From assembly GCA_964384465.1 (NCBI GenBank), contig CAYLLT010000001.1:76595-140594 (forward strand): a stretch of DNA of 64,000 nucleotides, given 5' to 3'. The position numbers and the translations under genes are program-made. A model generated the notes under the pieces. It saw nothing but the letters and a program-made list of their open reading frames with translations, did no database searches and was not told the DNA's origin. The DNA is from CAYLLT01 sp964384465. GTDB lineage: Bacteria > Planctomycetota > Phycisphaerae > UBA1845 > PWPN01. Of the stretch, positions 44,721-53,697 are shown piece after piece; positions within the stretch are counted from its first letter, which is position 1; each line of letters starts with the position of its first letter.

Positions 44721-46435
44721 TTCCGAAAGTTCACCACGGAGACACGGAGGACACGGAGAAGAAACAGAGGATTCAGTGGGCGCTCACGGCGATGATCGTA
44801 CTGATCGCCGTTTTGAACTTGGCCGTATTCGCGCAGCGGCTCACGTCCGTGCTCCGGGACGGGCAGTATGTCGTCACGACCGGGATTGAAAGCCCCGCCC
44901 TGTATGGCATCTGGAAGCGGCTGCACGGCTTCCCGGTTTATGAATTCCCCAACGGCGGCAGCTTCGCCGCGCAACTCTTTAACTTCGGCTTTTATGAATT
45001 CTACGCGCGCGTGCTGCGCTGGCTGCGCATCGACGGCGCTGCCATCTCCGTTGGCGCGCGGCTCATCACGCTGGCCTTCGGCCTGGCCGGGATGCTGCTC
45101 ACTGCCGCACTCCTGCGGCGAATGCTGCCCGGACGGATGAACGGGGCTCAGAGGGTGTGTGAGAAGCGGTCGAACGATCCGAGCCGCGACCGTGAGGGAG
45201 CGGTCCTCTGCGGCCCGCTTCCTTACGGGCGCGGCTCTGAAAGGCCTTCTTACACACCCTCTCAGAGAATCTGCCTGCTCTGCCTGGCGATCACGCTCTG
45301 GCTCGGGACCAATTTCACATCATGGTGGACGCTCACCGCGCGGCCGGACGTAGCTGCGGCGGCACTGGTGACGGCCGGAACGTTGCTCTATCTCGGAGCA
45401 GTCTCAAGGAAATCCCTCTGGCGGCTCGCGGCCGCATCCTGCGTGTTCTTTCTCGCATGGACGATGAAGCAGACGTTCGTGTTCACGTTCGCATCGGCGA
45501 TCGTTTGCACGGTGTGGGTGCTGCGGTCCGGGCGGGCGACGATGGCATTGATCCTCCCTTTCGCGATGCTTGCGGCGGCGAGCATCGCAGCGGGCACGCC
45601 GGCTTACCGATATCTCTGCTTTCATGTGCCGCGGGTGGCGCCGCTCGACCTGCACTACGCCGCGATGACGTTGCTCAAAGTTGTCGGTACCGCCTGGCAG
45701 ATCTTCGTGCCCGCTTTCGTGTTGGGGACGTTCGTTCTCATCCGTTTCGTCCGCGGCCAACAGCGCTTCGATTGGAAGCAATCCGCCGATCCAGCCCAAT
45801 TCGGTCCCCTCCTGCTGGCCGTCGTCGCCATCGTTGCCGGTATCGTCGGCGTGCTGGGCATGACCCGGTCAGGAGCCAGCCGCAACTACCTGTTCGAGTG
45901 CTTCTTCGCCGCGGGCACGCTGTGGGCGCTGGCGCTGATGCGGCCCACGGCTGGAACATCCGTGCGTGAGGTGGCCGCTTCTCCATCTCGAATGGCGCTC
46001 TGGATGCTCATTCTCGTCGTGACCGCCGCGCTGCCGGCTGCGCAATTGGCCCTGCCCAATCGCATCGGCAAGCAGATCAAGGCCGACGCCCGCACGCGCC
46101 AGATGCAGACACGACTCGGCCAGCGCTGCACAGCCCTGCCCAAGCCCCTGCTGACATTCATCGAGCCGTTCAACCTGCCGTGGTTTTCGTCGCAAAATGA
46201 ATATCCCGCCTATGTGATCGACCCCTACGTGTATGAGCCCCTGCGGAAGCGGGGACTGCTCACAGAAACGCTCGAAGATCAAATCCGCAGCGCCAAAATC
46301 CGCTCGCTGGTGACCGAGAGCTGGAACGAATCGGCTCACTATGCCGATGTAGCTGCTGCCGGCGGCTGGCATGAGCTACAGACCGATCCCGGCGAATTGC
46401 AGGACGGTGTTCGAGTATTCCTCGCACCGAGGTGA
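44717..46435 (+). CDS. Polytopic membrane protein, glycosyltransferase family 39-like
   Basis: 572 residues from GTG 44717 (coupled GTGA); ATG 44792 is an alternative that removes the HHGDTEDTEKK leader, which looks repeat-derived. About nine membrane helices and a periplasmic C-terminus, resembling GT39/PMT-type or ArnT-like transferases; TGIESPALYGIWKRLHGFPVYE resembles the first loop that carries the acidic catalytic residues in that group. A palindromic element is inserted in frame at 45147-45267, in a loop after helix 3. Confidence 0.75.
   Translation: MIPKVHHGDTEDTEKKQRIQWALTAMIVLIAVLNLAVFAQRLTSVLRDGQYVVTTGIESPALYGIWKRLHGFPVYEFPNGGSFAAQLFNFGFYEFYARVLRWLRIDGAAISVGARLITLAFGLAGMLLTAALLRRMLPGRMNGAQRVCEKRSNDPSRDREGAVLCGPLPYGRGSERPSYTPSQRICLLCLAITLWLGTNFTSWWTLTARPDVAAAALVTAGTLLYLGAVSRKSLWRLAAASCVFFLAWTMKQTFVFTFASAIVCTVWVLRSGRATMALILPFAMLAAASIAAGTPAYRYLCFHVPRVAPLDLHYAAMTLLKVVGTAWQIFVPAFVLGTFVLIRFVRGQQRFDWKQSADPAQFGPLLLAVVAIVAGIVGVLGMTRSGASRNYLFECFFAAGTLWALALMRPTAGTSVREVAASPSRMALWMLILVVTAALPAAQLALPNRIGKQIKADARTRQMQTRLGQRCTALPKPLLTFIEPFNLPWFSSQNEYPAYVIDPYVYEPLRKRGLLTETLEDQIRSAKIRSLVTESWNESAHYADVAAAGGWHELQTDPGELQDGVRVFLAPR
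45147..45267. repeat. In-frame SRDREGAV palindromic insertion in a membrane-protein gene
   Basis: Outer arms TCAGAGGGTGTGTGAGAAG (45149-45167) and CTTCTTACACACCCTCTCAG (45246-45265) enclose a second pair, CCGAGCCGCGACCGTGAGGG (from 45178) and CTTACGGGCGCGGCTC. The encoded peptide is about 35 residues (CEKRSNDPSRDREGAVL...). The frame is maintained. Same family as the intergenic 14533-14595. Confidence 0.85.
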
Positions 46436-46577
46436 ACCGCCAAGACACCAAGACGCCAAGAGAGAAGAATTATAAGGAATCCAGGAAGCCAGGAACCCAT
46501 TCTCTTTCCTGGTTTCCTGGGTTCCTTATTGCTTCTTTGTTCTTCCCTTGGCGTCTGTGCGTCTTGGCGGTTCAAAC
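46434..46577. repeat. Long inverted repeat AACCGCCAAGACACCAAG
   Basis: Arms GAACCGCCAAGACACCAAGA (46434-46455) and GTCTTGGCGGTTC (46561-46573), with an inner pair AGGAATCCAGGAAGCCAGGA / TTCCTGGTTTCCTGGGTTCC. The family also makes up the ygeY 3' end (23148-23187) and 24490-24528. It lies just upstream of the aspartate kinase promoter. Confidence 0.75.
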
Positions 46578-46633
46578 AAACGCCGAACACGGCTCTCGCC
46601 TCATGTCCCGCGACCCTTTATAATCCCCGTACC

Positions 46634-47860
46634 ATGAGCATCGTCGTGCAGAAATTCGGCGGCAGCAGTGTCGCGGACGCGGAAAAAATCCACCGCGCCG
46701 CCCGGCGGGCAATCCGGGCCAAGCTCGACGGGCACCAGGTGGTGATGGTTGTCTCCGCGATGGGCAAGACCACCGACAAACTCATCGCCCTGGCCAATGA
46801 GGTCAACCCCAACCCACCCAAACGCGAGATGGATATGCTGCTCACCACCGGCGAGCAGGTGTCGATCTCGCTGATGGCCATGGCCATCGAGGCGGGGGGG
46901 CACCAGGCCATCAGCTTCACCGGCGGGCAGATCGGCATGGTCACCGACAGCTCGCACACCAAGGCCCGCATCCGCTCGATCGATGCCGACACCATCTACA
47001 AGGAGCTGAACGCGGGCAAAGTGGTCATCGTGGCCGGCTTCCAGGGCATCACCGAGGAAGGGGCGTTGACCACGCTCGGCCGTGGCGGCTCCGACACCAC
47101 CGCCGTCGCGCTGGCCGCCGTGCTCAAGGACTCCATCTGCGAGATTTACACCGACGTGGACGGCATCTACACCACCGACCCGCGCATCGTGCCGCAGGCC
47201 CGCAAGATGAAGGAGATCGCTTACGATGAGATGCTCGAGCTGGCCTCGCTCGGCGCGAAGGTCATGCACTCGCGCTCCATCGAGTTCGGCAAGAAATACA
47301 ACGTACCCATTCACGTGCGAAGTTCACTCACCGATACCGAAGGGACCATGATCGTGGCTACAACCGCTGGAATGGAAGACATCGTCGTTCGCGGCGTGAC
47401 GCTCAAGCGTGACCTGGCCCGCGTAATTCTCGTGGGCGTGCCGAATAAACCCGGCATCGCCTCGCAGATCTTCGCCCGCATCGCGAACCACCAGGTGGTG
47501 GTGGACGACATCATTCAGAACATCGTCGAGCACGCCTCCGAGGCCAACATCGGCTTCACCACGTCGCAGGCCGACGCCAAGGAAGCAGCAGTGATCGCCA
47601 AGGAACTGTCGAAGGACCTCGGCATCCGCCAGATCGAGATGGACGACAAGCTGGCCAAGGTGAGCATCGTCGGCGTGGGCATGAAGACGCACACCGGCGT
47701 CGCCGCCCGAATGTTCAGCGCCCTGGCCGAGGCCCAGATCAACATTCAGAACATCACCACCAGCGAGATCGTCATCAGTTGCATCGTCGATCAAAAAGAC
47801 GGCGACCGCGCCGTCCAGGTCCTCCACTCCGCCTTCGGCCTGGACAAGGCGGAGGAGTAG
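46634..47860 (+). CDS. lysC: Aspartate kinase
   Basis: 408 residues from ATG 46634. Kinase motif KFGGSSV, TTGEQVS, GRGGSDTTAVALA and TDVDGIYTTDPR. The C-terminal third has two ACT domains (VPNKPGIASQIF and VGVGMKTHTGVAARMF), where lysine and threonine normally inhibit. It makes aspartyl phosphate, the first step to Lys, Thr and Met. A TATAAT at 46619-46624 ends ten bases before the ATG, so the mRNA leader is only a few bases. Confidence 0.95.
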   Translation: MSIVVQKFGGSSVADAEKIHRAARRAIRAKLDGHQVVMVVSAMGKTTDKLIALANEVNPNPPKREMDMLLTTGEQVSISLMAMAIEAGGHQAISFTGGQIGMVTDSSHTKARIRSIDADTIYKELNAGKVVIVAGFQGITEEGALTTLGRGGSDTTAVALAAVLKDSICEIYTDVDGIYTTDPRIVPQARKMKEIAYDEMLELASLGAKVMHSRSIEFGKKYNVPIHVRSSLTDTEGTMIVATTAGMEDIVVRGVTLKRDLARVILVGVPNKPGIASQIFARIANHQVVVDDIIQNIVEHASEANIGFTTSQADAKEAAVIAKELSKDLGIRQIEMDDKLAKVSIVGVGMKTHTGVAARMFSALAEAQINIQNITTSEIVISCIVDQKDGDRAVQVLHSAFGLDKAEE

Positions 47861-47947
47861 TGAAACCGCCGATGGACGCAGATAAACGCCGATGGAAGTT
47901 GATCCTGTCCAGTCGAGAGCTCGGCGACAGGCTTTCCTCTTCGCCGT

Positions 47948-48205
47948 ATGGAAAACGTATGTATGGTCAGAGCTGAACTGAAGGCGAAAGCCATCAGACG
48001 CGTCCTCCTGGCGGTGCCGAAGCTGGTTAAACTCCCCGCGTCGCCGATGTGGATCGATTATGACGAAGAGGCCGACGTGCTTTATCTATTCTTTCGCCGG
48101 CCGCAGAAAGCCACGGACAGCCGGATGCGGGACGATGGTGTTATTGTGCACACGCGCGGAAAGCAGATCGTCGGTTTGACGATCCTGGAGGCCTCCACGC
48201 GGTAG
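47948..48205 (+). CDS. DUF2283 small protein
   Basis: 85 residues from ATG 47948. The family core is MWIDYDEEADVLYLFFRRPQ...DDGVIVHTRGKQIVGLTILEAS. DUF2283 proteins often occur beside toxins of the DUF4258 type. No such gene is here, so it is a lone copy. Function unknown. Confidence 0.8.
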   Translation: MENVCMVRAELKAKAIRRVLLAVPKLVKLPASPMWIDYDEEADVLYLFFRRPQKATDSRMRDDGVIVHTRGKQIVGLTILEASTR

Positions 48206-48255
48206 GGACAATCTCTCCTGCTTATGGGGCCGGTGAGAATCGCTTCGTTGCCCTT

Positions 48256-48849
48256 ATGAAGCTGAACAGCGCTGAAGCCTGGATACTGTTCGGAGCACTG
48301 GCGATATCGCTGGTAATCTACGCTTGGATTCACCACCGACGGCAGAGGGGTTCCGGAGGCTCGGGCTACTATCGGATGGAGACCAGCCAGCCCGTCGACG
48401 CGCAATACCCTTCCCCGACCTTCGCGGAGCTCACTTCCGCAGATCAAGCGCGGATCGATGCTCAACGCGCTGTAGTGCTGTCTGCGGCGAAGCAGCGATA
48501 TGGCACTTCTGAACTGCGTCAGGACCGAAACGATCTGATCCTTCTGCAGCGGATGCTGGACGACAAGGTCTTCTCTCCCAGCCAGACGTATGAGTTGCAG
48601 TCGATGGGTGTTGTCTTCGGAGACGCGTTGGTCAGTCAGCTCGGGCTGCGGTGGGTGATGATCACAGACGAGTACGGCACTGACCCGACTGTCGTGATTC
48701 CCGACACCACTGCCAACTTCAACGCGCTGACTGTGATCTCGAAACGTGTGGAGGAAGGCCGGACTGTGGATGTAAGCGATCTCTATCACATATACGAGCT
48801 GGAGGTTCCTCGAATGAGAAAGGAGTTCAAAATCGAGGAACATCGCTAA
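48256..48849 (+). CDS. DUF3806-like protein with one membrane segment
   Basis: 197 residues. An N-terminal membrane helix (about 8-24) then a soluble domain with QSMGVVFGDALVSQLGLRWVMITDEYGTDPTVV, which matches the DUF3806 pattern of immunity-like and T6SS-associated small proteins. No toxin gene is adjacent. Function unknown. Confidence 0.72.
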   Translation: MKLNSAEAWILFGALAISLVIYAWIHHRRQRGSGGSGYYRMETSQPVDAQYPSPTFAELTSADQARIDAQRAVVLSAAKQRYGTSELRQDRNDLILLQRMLDDKVFSPSQTYELQSMGVVFGDALVSQLGLRWVMITDEYGTDPTVVIPDTTANFNALTVISKRVEEGRTVDVSDLYHIYELEVPRMRKEFKIEEHR

Positions 48850-48926
48850 CACTTTCTGCTCAGCTGAGAGTGCATCTGATCGTGGAAAAGAGTCAGATCG
48901 ACGGCGATGCGGGCGGACGCTGAGTG

Positions 48927-49868
48927 TCATTCCGCCGCCCAGGGGAAGCGGTGTTTGAAGTGCCGATAGAACAGGCCGATCACGATCATGGTCACGATCA
49001 TTGCATACGGCGTGATGATGATATCTATGAACCACAGAAGCAAGCCTGAACCGATCGCGTTCTGGACCTGCGGCAACTGCGTTAACATTAACACCGCAAC
49101 CGCTGCCAGAATGGCCAGACAGACGGCCAGATACGCGATGGGTGCGGAAAGAATGGTACGCAGGACCACGTGCGGCCAAAGCCCGTCAAAGCCGCCGCCG
49201 ATGGCGACACCGAGCATGACTGCCGGCCACAGCAGCATGCCGCACAGGGCAACGATCTTGATCATCCCCCACGGGACGTCCTTGTCGCTCCACCAGTATG
49301 CCAGCGCGGTAACCCCCGCGGGCAGCAACACCCACGCAAACGTGCCCAGGAACTGAATCATCGGCATGATGAGATCGTCGAGGACGTTGTGTATCCACAC
49401 GTTGGGCAAGGCGTCTTCACCGCTCGCGACTTCACGAATGATGCCCATGTAGAAGGCACAAATATAGCCGTAGAGCAGGATAGTGGCATAAACCGCTATC
49501 CATCCTCCGTATCCCACCAGCGTCAACAACACGTGTACGAACGTGATCCCCATCCAGCTCGCGAGATTTCCCGGCTTTCGGAAGAAGACGAAAGCCTTGA
49601 CTGTGTCGCTCCAGAAGCCGGTGGAAATGAGTGGCGTCAGATTGGGCTCGTCGTCGCCGGGCGGTGGCTGGCCTTCGTAGATTCGGCGCCACCGGCTGAC
49701 CTTCTGCTGCGGCTCCGTGTGCGGCACGGAGACGCTCGATGCGAGCACGGGCGCTGGTATGGGCACAGTGAGCACGCTGCCGCACTGCCTGCACCGCGCC
49801 TTGCGGCCCGCGGCGTGGTCGGGCATTTGGATTCGCGAACCGCATGTACACACAAACTGGATCGGCAT
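48927..49868 (-). CDS. Membrane protein with N-terminal zinc ribbon
   Basis: 313 residues. The first 35 residues, FVCTCGSRIQMPDHAAGRKARCRQCGSVL, form a zinc-ribbon with two CxxC-like pairs. About six membrane helices follow (85-300), including DUF4013-like segments. A planctomycete type; function unknown. It is divergent from the cyclase gene with a 143-nt gap. Confidence 0.75.
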   Translation of the reverse strand: MPIQFVCTCGSRIQMPDHAAGRKARCRQCGSVLTVPIPAPVLASSVSVPHTEPQQKVSRWRRIYEGQPPPGDDEPNLTPLISTGFWSDTVKAFVFFRKPGNLASWMGITFVHVLLTLVGYGGWIAVYATILLYGYICAFYMGIIREVASGEDALPNVWIHNVLDDLIMPMIQFLGTFAWVLLPAGVTALAYWWSDKDVPWGMIKIVALCGMLLWPAVMLGVAIGGGFDGLWPHVVLRTILSAPIAYLAVCLAILAAVAVLMLTQLPQVQNAIGSGLLLWFIDIIITPYAMIVTMIVIGLFYRHFKHRFPWAAE

Positions 49869-50011
49869 GGGGTTAGTCCAGAGGGCGTATCGGACATTAG
49901 CTTAATGCGGCATCCTTTGCTTTTGCTATTATAAACTTTGCAGGTTTTTGGAATCCATTTCGAGTTTGTGCACGGGAATCGTTGTGCTTTCTGCATCATG
50001 GAGGTTCCAAC

Positions 50012-50803
50012 ATGCGGCGAATTGATGTGATCCTGATCGTCCTGGCGGTCTTTGGACTGGCGGGCTGCGCTGCGTCCGACGCGGGCGTAAGCAGCCAATG
50101 GGTGGACCTCACGCATGACTTTGCGGAGGACACGATCTACTGGCCAACGGCGGAGCCGTTCAAACTGACCACCGTGGCGGAGGGCGTTACCGAGAAGGGG
50201 TACTACTACTCGGCGTATTCGTTCTGTGCGGCCGAACACGGAGGGACGCACATCGACGCGCCGGTTCACTTCGGCAAGGGCAGGCCGTCGGTTGAACAGA
50301 TTCCGCTGGAGCGGCTGATCGGATCGGCGGTGGTCATTGACGTGAGCCGGAAAGCGCTGGTCGATCACGACTATCAGATCGACATTGATGATCTGCGTGA
50401 ATGGGAGGTGCGTTACGGGCGAGTGCCGGACAGTTCGATCGTTCTGTTGCGCACCGGCTACGGGCAATTCTGGCCGGATCGCGTTAGATACATTGGAACT
50501 GACCGTCGCGGCCCGGATGCTGTCAAGGAGCTGCACTTCCCCGGCCTGCATCCGGATGCGGCGCGCTTTCTCGTCGAAGAGCGACACGTCAAGGCAATCG
50601 GCCTGGACACACCCAGCATGGATTACGGGCAATCGCAACGATTCGAGAGCCATCAGATACTCGCCGCGCACGACGTGCCCGGCATGGAGAACCTCGCGAA
50701 CCTAGAGCTGCTTCCTCCTAGAGGGGCGTGGGTTGTGGCCCTGCCGATGAAGATTCGCGGCGGCAGCGGGGCGCCGCTGCGTATCATCGCTCGTTTGCCG
50801 TGA
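50012..50803 (+). CDS. Cyclase-family lipoprotein (kynurenine-formamidase-like)
   Basis: 263 residues from ATG 50012 (GGAGG eight bases before). Lipobox LAGC, so membrane-anchored. The metal-binding motif HGGTHIDAPVHF of the cyclase/arylformamidase family is present, with late acidic and His residues (GLDTPSMDYG, FESHQIL). Family members hydrolyse formamides or cyclic amides. Being outside the cytoplasm is unusual for a formamidase, so the substrate is unclear. The 3' end overlaps the epimerase gene by 20 nt. Confidence 0.85.
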   Translation: MRRIDVILIVLAVFGLAGCAASDAGVSSQWVDLTHDFAEDTIYWPTAEPFKLTTVAEGVTEKGYYYSAYSFCAAEHGGTHIDAPVHFGKGRPSVEQIPLERLIGSAVVIDVSRKALVDHDYQIDIDDLREWEVRYGRVPDSSIVLLRTGYGQFWPDRVRYIGTDRRGPDAVKELHFPGLHPDAARFLVEERHVKAIGLDTPSMDYGQSQRFESHQILAAHDVPGMENLANLELLPPRGAWVVALPMKIRGGSGAPLRIIARLP

Positions 50804-51842
50804 CGACAGAAAGGGTGGGTGTCGAGGATCGCCTCGCAACTTGGTCCGACTCCTGCTCGCGGAGCCAGGCGATGGTTTTCTTCACGCCCTCCTCGTAGGG
50901 CACGGTCGATTGCCAATCCAGCTCTCGGCGCGCTTTCTCCGCGCTGAAAAAGCAGCGGCGGCCCATGAGCCACACGGCATAGCGCGTGATCATCGGCGGG
51001 TTCTTCAGCTTGAACGCATGACCGATACATTCCAGCACAAATGCCGCCGCATACGCGACCTTGTACGGGACATGCTTGTCCACCGGCGGGGCGCCAAGCT
51101 CGCCGGCCAGCAGGTTCAGCCACTGCTTCTGCTTCATGACACCGTCGTTGCTGCAGTTGTAGGCCTGGCCGGCGGCCTTGGGCGAATCCACCGCCAGAAT
51201 GGCGCCCTCGGCGACGTTGCCTGCGTATACCACATTAAGACGGTTTTCGCCATCTCCAAGAATCTTGACCTTTCCCTCCCGCAACAGCCGTGAGAGCCGG
51301 AAGATGGTCGCCCGGTCGCGCGGGCCGTAGAGCCAGCTCGGGCGGATGACCGTGAGGCGAATCCGGCCGGCTTCGTGCATCGCCCAGAGGAGCTTCTCCG
51401 CCTCGACCTTGGCCCGGCTGTAATAGCTCCAGTGATGAAGATGGGCGCCGAGTGGGGCGGTTTCGTCGAGCACGACCCCTTCGCCGTCCGGATGACCGTA
51501 GGTGGAGATCGAGCTGATATGCAGGAAGCGCTCGCATTGGGCCGATGCGGCCGCTTCGGCGAGGTTGCGGGTGCCGTCGATGGTGATGGCCACGAATTCC
51601 GGCCACGGGCCCCAGTCTCCGACGCGGGCGGCCGCGTGATAAATCGCTTTCGCGCCGGCGCAGGCCTTCTGGAGCGATGCGCGATCCGACAGGTCGCCCT
51701 CGACAAACTCGACCCCTTGCGGCTTCAGCCACGTTCGATCGCTGTCCGGCCGGACGAGCACGCGCACCGGACGGCCGCGCAAACGCAGTTGCTCCACCAT
51801 GTGGCTGCCGAGCAGACCGGTCGCACCTGTCACCAGATTCAT
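50784..51842 (-). CDS. NAD-dependent epimerase/dehydratase (extended SDR)
   Basis: 352 residues from ATG 51842. Rossmann TGATGLLGSHM, active-site YxxxK in YYSRAKVEAEKLL and Ser in HISSIST, then RPSWLYGPRD. Similar to 3beta-HSD/dihydroflavonol-reductase-like sugar or steroid enzymes. In-frame sequence upstream (VRQAHHHEQSRGAIRNQN) is repeat-derived and overlaps the next gene, so it is excluded. Substrate unknown. Confidence 0.88.
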   Translation of the reverse strand: MNLVTGATGLLGSHMVEQLRLRGRPVRVLVRPDSDRTWLKPQGVEFVEGDLSDRASLQKACAGAKAIYHAAARVGDWGPWPEFVAITIDGTRNLAEAAASAQCERFLHISSISTYGHPDGEGVVLDETAPLGAHLHHWSYYSRAKVEAEKLLWAMHEAGRIRLTVIRPSWLYGPRDRATIFRLSRLLREGKVKILGDGENRLNVVYAGNVAEGAILAVDSPKAAGQAYNCSNDGVMKQKQWLNLLAGELGAPPVDKHVPYKVAYAAAFVLECIGHAFKLKNPPMITRYAVWLMGRRCFFSAEKARRELDWQSTVPYEEGVKKTIAWLREQESDQVARRSSTPTLSVVTANER

Positions 51843-51894
51843 CTTGACGCTCGCTTGGCTGTGGGCCGTACGATAGGAAGCCGGGGGGTGAACG

Positions 51895-53052
51895 TCAAGA
51901 TTTTGGTTGCGGATTGCCCCTCGACTCTGCTCGTGGTGGTGAGCCTGTCGAACCACGGATTGGGGATTGGGGGCCGAGGGGATGGGGGATTTCTGATTTG
52001 CTGGAGGCGTGGGGCACGGCTTCGTTTGGCGCTGGGGCTTTGGTGATTGCGGATTTTGGATTGCGGATTGCGGATTGGGGAGGGGAATCGGGGATTGGAG
52101 ATTTGAGATTTGATATTTCAGAGGGTGGACGGGAGGCGGGGGGCACGGCTTCGTTTGGCGCGGGGGGGTTTTGGATTGCGGATTTTGGATTGCGAATTGC
52201 GGATTGGGGAGGAGGATCGGGGATTGGAGATTTGAGATTTGACATTTGAGAGGATGGGCGTGGCGCGGGGGGCACGGCTTCGTTTGGCGCTGGGGCTTTG
52301 GTGATTGCGGATTGCGAATTGCGGATTGCGGATTGGGGAGGGGGAGAATCGGGGATTTGAGATTTGAGATTTGATATTTCAGAGGGTGGACGGGACGCGG
52401 GGGGCACGGCTTCGTTTGGCGCTGAGGGTTTTGGGGGCGGGGGGTTGGGATTGGTCAGGTTGGCCTGGAGGTTGTTGATGAAGGACATGGGGTCGGGAAG
52501 GAAGCGGGAGAATAGGGCATCGCCGGCCTCGTCGTCGTCCTGCTCCTGTTGCTGCTGCCGGCGGGATTGGCGGCGGGATTGGAGACGGTCGAGCTGGGCT
52601 AGGCAGCGGTTGAGCGTGCGGTCGATGAGGCCTTCGTAGCGGATGAGGAGGTCCATCTCGGCGAAGCAGGGGAGGACGAAGTGCATGGGGTCGGGTGACT
52701 CGCCGGTTTCGGGGTCGGGCCGGCAGTTGTCGCGGGCGTCCTGGATGGAGCGGACCTCGAAGCGGTAGGCGCGGCAGAGCCGCCAGTAGGAGACGGCGAT
52801 GCGCTGGACGAGGACGACTTCGGCGCCGCCCTGGGGTTTGTGGGCGTCGTAGAGGGAGGCGAGGAGGGTATTGAAGTCGTCGGGGGATTCGTGGGGGTCT
52901 TTTTCGTGGAAGATGTGCCTGGCGAGGAGTCCGTGGCGGAAGGCGTTCTGGGAGGAGCGCTCTTTGCCCTCGGGGGTCCTGGGGCCGGTGGACTTCTGGG
53001 CGTTGCGGCGGTTGGCTTCGGCCATTTTTTCTGTGACGGTTCGCTTGGGCAT
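51895..53052 (-). CDS. TGPRTPEGK-type small-domain protein with long repeat-derived tail
   Basis: 385 residues from ATG 53052 (GAAGGAGAG before it). Residues 1-50 hold the motif ANRRNAQKSTGPRTPEGKERSSQNAFRHGLLA, common in planctomycete small proteins. Residues 180-385 are 3.5 tandem copies of about 45 residues: APNEAVPPASRPPSEISNLK then PPQSAIRNPKSAITK. The tail DNA is the palindrome-family GATTGCGGATT and GATTTGAGATTTG units, so repeats have expanded inside the gene. Function unknown. Confidence 0.7.
   Translation of the reverse strand: MPKRTVTEKMAEANRRNAQKSTGPRTPEGKERSSQNAFRHGLLARHIFHEKDPHESPDDFNTLLASLYDAHKPQGGAEVVLVQRIAVSYWRLCRAYRFEVRSIQDARDNCRPDPETGESPDPMHFVLPCFAEMDLLIRYEGLIDRTLNRCLAQLDRLQSRRQSRRQQQQEQDDDEAGDALFSRFLPDPMSFINNLQANLTNPNPPPPKPSAPNEAVPPASRPPSEISNLKSQIPDSPPPQSAIRNSQSAITKAPAPNEAVPPAPRPSSQMSNLKSPIPDPPPQSAIRNPKSAIQNPPAPNEAVPPASRPPSEISNLKSPIPDSPPQSAIRNPKSAITKAPAPNEAVPHASSKSEIPHPLGPQSPIRGSTGSPPRAESRGNPQPKS
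52030..52400. repeat. Tandem imperfect repeats in the tail of 51895-53052
   Basis: Three or more units of about 120-140 bp with GATTGCGGATTTTGGATTGC and GATTTGAGATTTGA sub-units and the spacer GGCACGGCTTCGTTTGGCGC. Each copy keeps the reading frame. Confidence 0.75.
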
Positions 53053-53293
53053 GGTTCTCTCCTTCTGAAATTCGGTCTCCATCGGATCGAGCGTTGCACG
53101 CGCGCACGCTCTGCCTATTTGGGAGAAACACAGAGCGTGTTCCGTTGGGGGGAGGGTTCAGGGTTCGGGGGTGTGATCCGCAGATGGCGCAGATTTCACA
53201 GATGGGGATTGAACCGCATGTGGCCGACGGAGTTGCGGGTTCCGAGTGGCGGGTGGAACGGTCGCGGAGCGGAAGGGACGCATATGGATTTCT

Positions 53294-53446
53294 TCACTGC
53301 GATACTAAGCGCGGGTCGTAGTCGGCCACGCGGTGCTTGGCGTGGTAACTTTTGCTCTGGTCCTCCAGCAGAATCCGCGGCTCCAGCTTCGGCCGGTTCT
53401 CCTTCCCGATCCACGTGAGTTCGAGTCTGGTCTTGGTGTTCGGCAT
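53294..53446 (-). pseudogene. Truncated type III DNA methyltransferase (Mod) start
   Basis: 50 residues from ATG 53446: TRLELTWIGKENRPKLEPR followed by ILLEDQSKSYHAKHRV. This matches the beginning of type III (Mod-like) site-specific methylases. The normal continuation with the DPPYNTGS motif is absent; a stop comes after HRVADYDPRLVSQ. It starts 2 nt after the stop of the small HTH gene, so it belonged to that operon. Inactive remnant. Confidence 0.72.
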
Positions 53447-53448
53447 GA

Positions 53449-53697
53449 TCACTTCTTGCTCTTCTTGCCTCGCCGACCCGCTCGGCTCTTCCGCGACTTG
53501 TGTAGCGCCACGTTGACGGAGTTAGGAGTCGAGCCCAGGAGATCCGCGATTTCCGTGTTACTAAACCCGCATCGAAAAAGCTTGTTTGCCTTCCTTGGCA
53601 TGTCAAGCTCATGCAGTGTGGACGCGTAGAGCGCACCGAGAACCTTGCAGATGCGTTCCAGTGCAATGGCCGATCGTTCCTGTTCATTATCATTCAT
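53449..53697 (-). CDS. Small sigma70-region-4-like HTH protein
   Basis: 82 residues from ATG 53697, overlapping the SIR2 gene stop (ATGA). RCGFSNTEIADLLGSTPNSVNVALHKSRKSR is a sigma-region-4/LuxR-like helix-turn-helix, and the tail is Lys/Arg-rich. It is probably DNA-binding, perhaps regulating the operon. Similar small genes precede type III methylases in other genomes, and here the methylase remnant follows directly. Confidence 0.78.
   Translation of the reverse strand: MNDNEQERSAIALERICKVLGALYASTLHELDMPRKANKLFRCGFSNTEIADLLGSTPNSVNVALHKSRKSRAGRRGKKSKK

Noticed and set aside
52030..52400. CRISPR-like array
   Set aside because: The repeat units are tandem and protein-coding, with no unique spacers and no cas genes.
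53196..53693. 165-codon minus-strand frame
   Set aside because: It is a shadow of the small HTH gene and the Mod remnant, both of which have recognisable motifs in their own frames.
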